The position numbers were made by a program, and so were the translations under genes. A model generated the notes under the pieces. The model was not told the DNA's origin, searched no databases, and was given only the letters and a program-made list of their open reading frames with translations. Below, in pieces: positions 58,182 to 64,000 of a stretch of DNA of 64,000 bases. The DNA comes from Bacilli bacterium (GTDB taxonomy: Bacteria; Bacillota_I; Bacilli_A; RF39; UBA660). The stretch spans positions 1-64,000 of the forward strand of contig JAFWRK010000046.1 in assembly GCA_017519965.1 (NCBI GenBank), in the 5' to 3' direction. The stretch's first letter is position 1; every line of letters starts with the position of its first letter.

Positions 58182-58829
58182 TTGAAAAATGAGGTTAAAA
58201 AATATTGGTATAATGATTCTAAATTAATTAATAGTATCATTATAGGAATTATAGTTTTAATAATATTACTTAGTCAAAGTTTTGCGATTAATAATAATTT
58301 GAGTGCTATTAATATATTAAGAGATATTATTAATCATAATTTAAACTATGTTTTAGTACTTATCTATTTTATTTCTTTAAAGACATATTCTGGTAAGAAG
58401 TATTTTAATTATATGAATTTATTCTTAGTATTTATTTATGCAATATTTACTGTTACTTCTTTTTTATCAGTTTTTCAAACTTTATCAATTATTAATTTAC
58501 TAACTTTAAGTATTAGATTAGTTACTTTAATATATTTAGTTCATACTATGTTTAGGGATACTAGATATTGGAGTGAATTTATGTTAAATAAGTCACCTTT
58601 TAATGATATATCATCTGATAGTTATTTTTCTTGTTTAATTGTTCTTGCTAGTGTTTTATTAGCTTTTAATTTAATCTTTGTAAAGAGTGCTGATGGAGCA
58701 GTTATTAGTATATTGGATTCTTTATATGTTATGTTTGTTGGTAGATATATATATTTATATAGAGAATACTTAGAGTTTAAAACTTTACTTAAATTGAAAG
58801 AAAAACAAAGTAAGGGGGCTAATAAATAA
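58182..58829 (+). CDS. Polytopic membrane protein, unknown
   Basis: The 215-aa protein has about six hydrophobic segments. It starts at TTG 58182 behind AGGAGAG, as no ATG is near. A candidate extended -10 (TGATATACT) is upstream. No family is recognised. It is one base from the next membrane-protein gene, so the two probably work together. Confidence 0.7.
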   Translation: MKNEVKKYWYNDSKLINSIIIGIIVLIILLSQSFAINNNLSAINILRDIINHNLNYVLVLIYFISLKTYSGKKYFNYMNLFLVFIYAIFTVTSFLSVFQTLSIINLLTLSIRLVTLIYLVHTMFRDTRYWSEFMLNKSPFNDISSDSYFSCLIVLASVLLAFNLIFVKSADGAVISILDSLYVMFVGRYIYLYREYLEFKTLLKLKEKQSKGANK

Positions 58830-58830
58830 T

Positions 58831-59169
58831 ATGGAATTATTTGAAGAAATTGATAGTATAAAAAAAGATTTACCTAAGGTTAAATCTGTATCAAAAGAAG
58901 TTGATAAGATTCAATTAAATGTTTATCAGAAAATTAGTATTGTTATTTTCTTAATATGTGTATTTTTAGGTATATTCTTTGGTAATTTATTTCCATCTTG
59001 TGGAGCTAGTTATGAGGTTTATTCTAACTATTGTGAAACTACTGAATTTAATGTTTCTTTAATGATTGGAATATGGTTTATTAGCTTTATAGTATGTTTA
59101 CTATTTTTTGCTCTAGGTCATATTATTGGATTACTAAGTTCTATAGATAAACATTTAAGTAAAAAGTAA
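58831..59169 (+). CDS. Small two-helix membrane protein
   Basis: The 112-aa protein has a cytoplasmic charged N-terminus (~30 aa), two membrane helices (about 35-52 and 78-100) and between them a short outside loop with two Cys (SCGASYEVYSNYCETTE) that could form a disulfide. The family is unknown. It is translationally close to the preceding gene. Confidence 0.7.
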   Translation: MELFEEIDSIKKDLPKVKSVSKEVDKIQLNVYQKISIVIFLICVFLGIFFGNLFPSCGASYEVYSNYCETTEFNVSLMIGIWFISFIVCLLFFALGHIIGLLSSIDKHLSKK

Positions 59170-59200
59170 GAAATTTTCTTTATATTTCTTGCTTTTTTAA
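59161..59200 (+). terminator. Probable terminator before hup
   Basis: AAGTAAGAAAT pairs imperfectly with ATTTCTTGCTTTT, followed by T residues. Confidence 0.6.
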
Positions 59201-59224
59201 TATAAGCATGGTAAATTTAATATG

Positions 59225-59243
59225 TAAGCATAACATATGCTTA
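59225..59243. promoter_or_regulatory. Palindrome upstream of hup
   Basis: TAAGCATA-ACA-TATGCTTA has perfect 8-base arms, and a further TAAGCAT half-site lies at about 59206. It is not followed by a T-run, so an operator is more likely than a terminator. The binding protein is unknown; HU itself or a regulator is possible. Confidence 0.45.
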
Positions 59244-59268
59244 ATAAACATAGGGAGGTATATTATAT

Positions 59269-59541
59269 ATGAAGAAAGTTGAATTAGTAGAAGCAGTTGC
59301 TACTGCTACTGGATTAACTAAAACAGATTCAGCTAAAGCTATTGATGCTACATTCGAAGCAATCACTAAAGCTTTAAAAAAAGGAGATAAAGTTCCTCTA
59401 GTAGGTTTCGGTACATTCGCTGTATCTAAGAGAGCTGCTCGTGAAGGACGTAATCCTAGAACTAATGAAATTGTTAAAATCGCTGCTAGAAAAGCTGTTA
59501 CTTTCAAAGCTGGAACTGCTTTAAAAGACGCTGTAAACTAA
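59269..59541 (+). CDS. hup: DNA-binding protein HU
   Basis: The 90-aa histone-like protein has PLVGFGTFAVSKRAAREGRN and the GRNPRTNEIVKIAA DNA-arm signature, exactly the family length. GGGAGG precedes the ATG. In Bacillus the gene (hbs) also follows spoIVA. Confidence 0.98.
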   Translation: MKKVELVEAVATATGLTKTDSAKAIDATFEAITKALKKGDKVPLVGFGTFAVSKRAAREGRNPRTNEIVKIAARKAVTFKAGTALKDAVN

Positions 59542-59554
59542 TTATATATATGTA

Positions 59555-59591
59555 AAGTAGAGAACCTTATTTATAGGTTCTCTTTATTTTT
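59555..59591 (+). terminator. Terminator after hup
   Basis: AGAGAACC-TTATTTAT-AGGTTCTCT followed by T-rich sequence. Confidence 0.82.
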
Positions 59592-59637
59592 GTGATATAC
59601 TTTTCTTAGGAGTAAATATTATTATAGGTGGTGGATT

Positions 59638-60735
59638 ATGATAAGTTTAGATTCTGCTTTAAAAGTACTTGAAGAGATTGACTTTCATGGTTTTAAAGCT
59701 TATTTAGTTGGTGGATATGTTAGAAATTATTTATTGGGATTACCTTCTAATGATGTAGATATTACCACTAATGCCACTCCTAAAGAATTAATGGAAATAT
59801 TTGAAGATTCTATTCCTACTGAAGAATATGGATCTGTTACTATATTTAGAAAAGGTATAAAGTATGAGATTACTACTTTTCGTAAAGAATCTAATTATGT
59901 TGATCATAGAAGACCTAGTGAAATAAAGTATATAGATGATTTATATCAAGATTTACTTAGAAGAGATTTTACTGTTAATACTATTTGTATGAATAAAGAT
60001 GGTGAAATTATTGATTATTTAAGTGGTCAAGATGATTTAAATAGAAAAATTATTAGATCTTTAGGAGATCCTAAAGTAAAGTTTAATGAAGATGCTTTAA
60101 GAATACTTAGAGCTATAAGATTTGCTACTATATTGGATTTTAAATTAGATGATAATACTAAAGAGGCTATTATAGAAAATAGAGATTATCTTAAGGAATT
60201 ATCATATGAGAGAAAAAAGGAAGAATTAGATAAGATTTTTTCTAGTCCTAATGCATATAAAGGTATAGAATTAATGTTGGAATTAGGTCTTGATAAGAGC
60301 TTAGAGTTAGAAAGACTTCATAATGTTGGTCCAACTAATAGTTCTTTAGGTATATGGAGCATCTTAAATGTTGTAGATATATATCCATTTTCTAATAATG
60401 AAAAAGAACTTATTAATATGATTAATATAGCTATGAATCATAATAATTTAGATCCTATGACTTTATATAAATATGGGTTATATGCTAATAGTGTAGCTGG
60501 TAGTATTAAAAATATAGATATAAAGCTTATTACTGAATCATATAATAATTTAGTAATACATGGTAGAAAAGAGTTAGATATTACTAGTGATGAGATAATG
60601 GAAATATTAAATAAATCACCTGGAGAATATATGTCTAAAATATATGAAGATGTAGAACATGAAGTGTTATATAAGAATATTCCTAATAATAAAGAATCTA
60701 TATCTAATTATATAAAAGCAAAGTATAAAGATTAG
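59638..60735 (+). CDS. cca: CCA tRNA nucleotidyltransferase
   Basis: The enzyme adds CCA to tRNA 3' ends. The 365-aa protein has VGGYVRNYLLG, DVDITTNATP (catalytic D-x-D), RRDFTVNTICMN and EDALRILRAIRFA (the nucleotide-selecting E-D-x-x-R region). It is ~30 aa shorter than Bacillus Cca, with the shortening in the C-terminal domain. GGTGGTGG is the ribosome site. Confidence 0.95.
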   Translation: MISLDSALKVLEEIDFHGFKAYLVGGYVRNYLLGLPSNDVDITTNATPKELMEIFEDSIPTEEYGSVTIFRKGIKYEITTFRKESNYVDHRRPSEIKYIDDLYQDLLRRDFTVNTICMNKDGEIIDYLSGQDDLNRKIIRSLGDPKVKFNEDALRILRAIRFATILDFKLDDNTKEAIIENRDYLKELSYERKKEELDKIFSSPNAYKGIELMLELGLDKSLELERLHNVGPTNSSLGIWSILNVVDIYPFSNNEKELINMINIAMNHNNLDPMTLYKYGLYANSVAGSIKNIDIKLITESYNNLVIHGRKELDITSDEIMEILNKSPGEYMSKIYEDVEHEVLYKNIPNNKESISNYIKAKYKD

Positions 60736-60759
60736 AAGTGTACTTCTATCTTTTTTTTA
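60733..60759 (+). terminator. Terminator after cca
   Basis: AGAAGT-GT-ACTTCT followed by an eight-base T-run starting 3 bases later. Confidence 0.78.
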
Positions 60760-60797
60760 GTAAGTATGTTAAAATATGAAAAACTGGAGTGATTACT

Positions 60798-61469
60798 ATG
60801 AAAAGTTCAAAAGTAATGGATTTTTTTAAGGATGGAAATATTGTAGTTCCTTTATTCTTTTTAAAAAGAATTAAAGAGTTAGATATTAATTATGATGAGT
60901 TTATTTTTCTTATGTATTTATATAATTTAGGTAATAAACATGTATTTGATCCTGAAAAGTATTCAAATGACTTAAACATTGATTTAGCTACTATTATGCA
61001 ATATGTTGATAAACTTAGTGAAAAGAAACTAATTAGATTAGAAGTATTATCTAATGATAAAAATGTTATGGAAGAGATGATTATTTTAGATGACTTTTAT
61101 AATAAGTTATCTTTGATGACTATTGATGAAGCTGTTAAAGAGGAAAATAATAGTGCTAACTCAAACATTTTTGAAGTTATAGAGAAAGAATTTGGTCGAA
61201 CTTTAACTCCTATGGAATATGAAATTAGTAAAGCATGGTTAGATAATGGTATGAGTGAAGATTTAATTAAGGAAGCTGTTAAAGAAGCTGTTATGAACAA
61301 TGTTACTAGTTTTAGATATATTGATAAGATTTTATATGAGTGGGGTAAGAATAATATTAAGACTGTAGATGATGTTAATAATAATAGAAAAAAGAGAAAA
61401 GAAGAAAAAGAAAAGATAGATGATTCTGTTGATTTGGATATAGTAGATTGGGATTGGTTTGATGAGTAA
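60798..61469 (+). CDS. dnaD: Replication initiation protein DnaD
   Basis: The 223-aa protein has an N-terminal winged-helix part (about 1-110) and the DnaD C-terminal domain, FGRTLTPMEYEISKAWLDNGMSEDLIKEA … YIDKILYEWGKNNIKT. It helps load the helicase at origin and restart sites. The start is ATG 60798 after TGGAGTGA (an in-frame GTG at 60789 is inside that site). It overlaps nth by 8 bases, as in Bacillus. Confidence 0.94.
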   Translation: MKSSKVMDFFKDGNIVVPLFFLKRIKELDINYDEFIFLMYLYNLGNKHVFDPEKYSNDLNIDLATIMQYVDKLSEKKLIRLEVLSNDKNVMEEMIILDDFYNKLSLMTIDEAVKEENNSANSNIFEVIEKEFGRTLTPMEYEISKAWLDNGMSEDLIKEAVKEAVMNNVTSFRYIDKILYEWGKNNIKTVDDVNNNRKKRKEEKEKIDDSVDLDIVDWDWFDE

Positions 61470-62091
61470 TATAAATTTAATAGAAGATTATTTAGATGAG
61501 TTATTTCCTGATCCTAAATGTGAATTAATCTATCATAATGATTATCAGTTATTAATTGCTATTATGCTAAGTGCTCAATCTACTGATAAGAGAGTTAATT
61601 CTGTTACTCCTATACTATTTAGTAAGTATAAGAATTTAAAAGAGCTTAGTGAAGCTAAAATTGATGATTTGGAAAGTATTATTCATTCTGTAGGTTCTTA
61701 TCATAAAAAGAGTATTTATACTAAGGAAATAGCTAGAGTGCTATATAATGATTATGGTGGAGTAGTACCAACTGATAGAGATGTATTAGAAGGTTTACCT
61801 GGTATTGGTAGAAAGACTGTTAATGTATTTTTAAGTGAATATTATAATTATCCAGCTATAGCTGTTGATACTCATGTTGATAGAGTTTCTAAAAGGCTTA
61901 AATTAGCTTATTTAAAAGATGATGTTTTGGGTGTAGAGAAGAAACTTCAAAAGAAATTTAAAAAGGATAAATGGTCTAAAAGACATCTTCAATTAGTTCT
62001 TTTTGGAAGATATTATTGTAAGGCAGTTAAGCCAGAATGCTTAAATTGTAAATTGAAAGAAATTTGTCGTGAAAAAAAACACTTCATTTAG
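61462..62091 (+). CDS. nth: Endonuclease III
   Basis: The 209-aa base-excision glycosylase/lyase has the helix-hairpin-helix LPGIGRKTVN with catalytic Lys, VDTHVDRV with catalytic Asp, and the four-cysteine iron-sulfur loop C-x6-C-x2-C-x5-C (CKAVKPECLNCKLKEIC). ATG 61462 overlaps the end of dnaD. Confidence 0.97.
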   Translation: MSNINLIEDYLDELFPDPKCELIYHNDYQLLIAIMLSAQSTDKRVNSVTPILFSKYKNLKELSEAKIDDLESIIHSVGSYHKKSIYTKEIARVLYNDYGGVVPTDRDVLEGLPGIGRKTVNVFLSEYYNYPAIAVDTHVDRVSKRLKLAYLKDDVLGVEKKLQKKFKKDKWSKRHLQLVLFGRYYCKAVKPECLNCKLKEICREKKHFI

Positions 62092-62102
62092 AAGTGTTTT
62101 TT
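62074..62102. terminator. Bidirectional terminator between nth and the PBP gene
   Basis: AAAACACTTC-ATTTA-GAAGTGTTTT with A- and T-runs overlaps the nth 3' end. Confidence 0.88.
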
Positions 62103-62103
62103 A

Positions 62104-64000
62104 TTATGGAGTTACTTTTTCTTCTTCTTCTTCACCTTTAGGCTCTTCTTCAGCTTTCGGCTTTTCTTCAACAGGTTCTTTTACTGTTACTTCAGCGCCT
62201 TCACTCTTAATTCCACTATATCCTTTATATGTTGCGACTATTTTATATGTACCGAATTCATTTGTTGCTGTATAAGTTGTTTTATCAGTCCATGTTAATA
62301 GTTTATTATTTAGATAAACATTATATCCAAATGTTCCATATTTTTCTTTTGCATATACTCCAGGATCTACTGCGTTCCATGTTAGAGTTATCTTCTTAGT
62401 AGTTTTATCTACACTTGCTTTTAATCCTGATGGACCACTTAATGTAGCATCTCCATATTCTGTTTCAGTTGGTTCAGTACCTTTTTTGAAGTATTCATAT
62501 ACTGCATTAGTTCCAGGACCAGCTAATTTAGCAGGATTAGATCCCTGAGCAACTCCGATTTTAGCAACGCTAGATGGTTGTTGGAATGCCTCTCTATCTG
62601 ATTCTATTGCTCCAGAGTTAACTAATGCTCTATATAATCTATCTTTTTGAATAGTTGCTGGTACATTATGTAATACATATCCTTCTGCAACTGATTCTTT
62701 TGTTGTATTATCATATCCATACCACATACCCATTGTAGTTTTAGTTGAATATCCAATAACCCATGAATCTCTTATTGCATCTCCAGGCATATTTAAGTTA
62801 TTCATAGTTATTTCATCAAAGTTTGTTGTTCCTGTTTTACATGCTATATTTTTAGGAGTACCGTCAGTTAAAGCAACATCTTGTAATACACTTGATATCA
62901 TAAATGCTGTTGCATCTGACATAACTCTTACTTTTTCTCCTTCGTGTTCTTTTACTTCTCCAGTTGATCTAAATTCAATTTTTTTAACACTATAAGGTTG
63001 GTTGTAATATCCACCATTAGAGAATGCTGCATAGGCAGCTGCCATTTGTAGTGGAGATACTCCTGTAAATGCTCCAATTGCATGTGCTTCATGAATTCTT
63101 CCACTTTCTATTTCTGGCGTAATTCCTAAGGATGTTACAAATTCTACAATTTTTTCATTATCTACTTGTTGGAATGCTTTTAATGCAGGTATATTTCTTG
63201 ATGTTGATAAAGCTCTTCTTAAAGTAATTGTTCCGTAGTATCCACCATCCCAGTTTTTAATTGATCTACCATTTGAATAATGATATGGTGCATCATCAAA
63301 TAATGTATATGTTGACCAATCGTTATATTCTATTCCTGGTCCATAATCAAATAATGGTTTAGCAGTACTTCCTGGTTGTCTCTTTATTTGTACAGCGTAG
63401 TTATAACTATTAATTCCAGTTCTATTTCTTCCTGTACCAATAGCAAGTATAGCACCAGTTTCTGAATCAAGAACTGCTACTCCAGTTTGAACTTTATCAT
63501 CTATCCATGAATAAGCTTCTCCATTTAGTACTCTGTCTACTGCATCTTGTTTTGATCTATCTAAGTTTGTATATACTTTTAATGATGTAGTATATGCATT
63601 TACTTTATAAGTATCTTTAATTTCTTTTACTACTGTATCAATATATCCTTGATATTGATTTGCTTGTTCTTCTACTGTAGCTATTAATGATTCTACTGGT
63701 ATAGAATTAGCTATTTTTTCTTCTTCGCTTGTAATATATCCATGACGTTTCATTAAGTATAATACTGTTTTTCTTCTTGCTTCTGCATTTTCTGGATGTG
63801 TATCTGGTTTATAGTATGATGGTGATTTAAACATACCAGCAATAATTGCTGCTTCACTTAATGTTAACTCTGAAACTGATTTTCCAAAGTAATGTTCACT
63901 TGCTTCTTCAACACCATAGATATTTCCACCCAAATAGTGGTTATTAACATAAAACTCTATTATATCTTCTTTAGTATAATTCTTTTCTAATTTAAATACT
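62104..64000 (-). CDS. Class A penicillin-binding protein (PBP1), 5' end outside the window
   Basis: The reading frame runs open to the window edge, so the N-terminal membrane helix and the start of the glycosyltransferase domain are missing. Visible are the end of the GT51 domain (FYVNNHYLGGNIYGVEEAS, ELTLSEAAIIAGM) and the transpeptidase motifs GSTAKP (SxxK), STSRN (SxN) and CKTGTT (KTG). A C-terminal Fn3-like domain (about the last 120 residues) and a Glu/Lys/Pro tail follow. In Bacillus ponA follows nth nearby. It polymerises and cross-links peptidoglycan. Confidence 0.95.
   Translation of the reverse strand, partial: VFKLEKNYTKEDIIEFYVNNHYLGGNIYGVEEASEHYFGKSVSELTLSEAAIIAGMFKSPSYYKPDTHPENAEARRKTVLYLMKRHGYITSEEEKIANSIPVESLIATVEEQANQYQGYIDTVVKEIKDTYKVNAYTTSLKVYTNLDRSKQDAVDRVLNGEAYSWIDDKVQTGVAVLDSETGAILAIGTGRNRTGINSYNYAVQIKRQPGSTAKPLFDYGPGIEYNDWSTYTLFDDAPYHYSNGRSIKNWDGGYYGTITLRRALSTSRNIPALKAFQQVDNEKIVEFVTSLGITPEIESGRIHEAHAIGAFTGVSPLQMAAAYAAFSNGGYYNQPYSVKKIEFRSTGEVKEHEGEKVRVMSDATAFMISSVLQDVALTDGTPKNIACKTGTTNFDEITMNNLNMPGDAIRDSWVIGYSTKTTMGMWYGYDNTTKESVAEGYVLHNVPATIQKDRLYRALVNSGAIESDREAFQQPSSVAKIGVAQGSNPAKLAGPGTNAVYEYFKKGTEPTETEYGDATLSGPSGLKASVDKTTKKITLTWNAVDPGVYAKEKYGTFGYNVYLNNKLLTWTDKTTYTATNEFGTYKIVATYKGYSGIKSEGAEVTVKEPVEEKPKAEEEPKGEEEEEKVTP

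Noticed and set aside
62104..63933. PBP gene starting within the window
   Set aside because: The frame stays open to base 64000 and encodes conserved GT51 residues upstream of the apparent start, so the true 5' end lies outside.

Overview
The window comes from a low-GC, AT-biased Gram-positive chromosome of the Bacilli type. It reads in the standard code: TGA is used as a stop, for example at the end of engB. Several genes are specific to endospore formers (spoIVA, spoVIF, cse60 and an alpha/beta-type small acid-soluble spore protein). T-box leaders, EzrA, SpoIVA-Der-HU and DnaD-Nth-PBP1 neighbourhoods also point to Bacilli. The compact operons and strong A/T bias resemble small-genome gut Bacilli near the Erysipelotrichia/RF39/Mollicutes-sister lineages; that placement is an inference. 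No rRNA, tRNA, insertion sequence, prophage or CRISPR array was found.

Layout. 1-9.2 kb: a thioester-domain surface adhesin (-), fhs, an Ig-like surface protein (-), an NfeD/SPFH pair, DUF1294-ytqA-patatin (-), and a VanY-type carboxypeptidase. 9.2-20.3 kb: a GH31 enzyme, a leucine T-box with a small membrane protein and leuS, cse60, a MurJ/YtgP flippase, two tandem FemX-like aminoacyltransferases (-), and a 54-aa ORF (-). 20.4-30.1 kb: trmB, a lipoprotein, an acidic protein, YtxG/YtxH-like proteins, a tyrosine T-box with a CYTH protein and tyrS, a membrane-anchored beta-propeller, a histidine phosphatase, rpsD (-) with a long leader, and ezrA.

30.2-44.3 kb is the most unusual region. It is one ten-gene, all-plus unit lying between two terminators. 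Two large membrane-anchored surface proteins are followed by an F-type rotary ATPase set in the canonical order c, b-delta, alpha, gamma, beta, epsilon, and then by two more membrane proteins. The catalytic F1 residues are intact. The c-like subunit has no carboxylate in either membrane helix, no ordinary subunit a is visible, alpha carries a ~390-aa acidic tail, epsilon is only a head domain, and three of the membrane-anchored proteins seem to share an extracellular domain. This suggests an ATP-driven rotary or torque machine acting on the cell surface rather than an ion pump. It recalls the F1-like X0 ATPases of Mollicutes but keeps recognisable ancestral subunits.

44.3-49.8 kb: thiI, a SASP gene with a candidate sigma-G promoter, and six type VII (ESX/WXG100) substrate-like genes. 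Three of the six have C-terminal cell-wall hydrolase-like domains, one of them apparently catalytically dead. No secretion ATPase is present. 49.9-54.6 kb: two diverged tandem acetate kinases, nrnA, engB and a membrane-anchored protein. 54.6-64 kb: spoIVA-spoVIF-SHOCT-der (-), two small membrane proteins, hup, cca, dnaD-nth, and a class A PBP (-) cut by the window end.

Relative to the Bacillus order ezrA-nifZ-thiI-sspA-ackA (from memory), the ATPase island sits between ezrA and thiI where a cysteine desulfurase is expected, and the type VII island sits between the SASP gene and ackA. Cell-envelope functions dominate: wall synthesis and modification (MurJ, FemX pair, VanY, PBP1), division (EzrA), surface adhesion (thioester protein, Fn3 proteins) and wall hydrolases for export.
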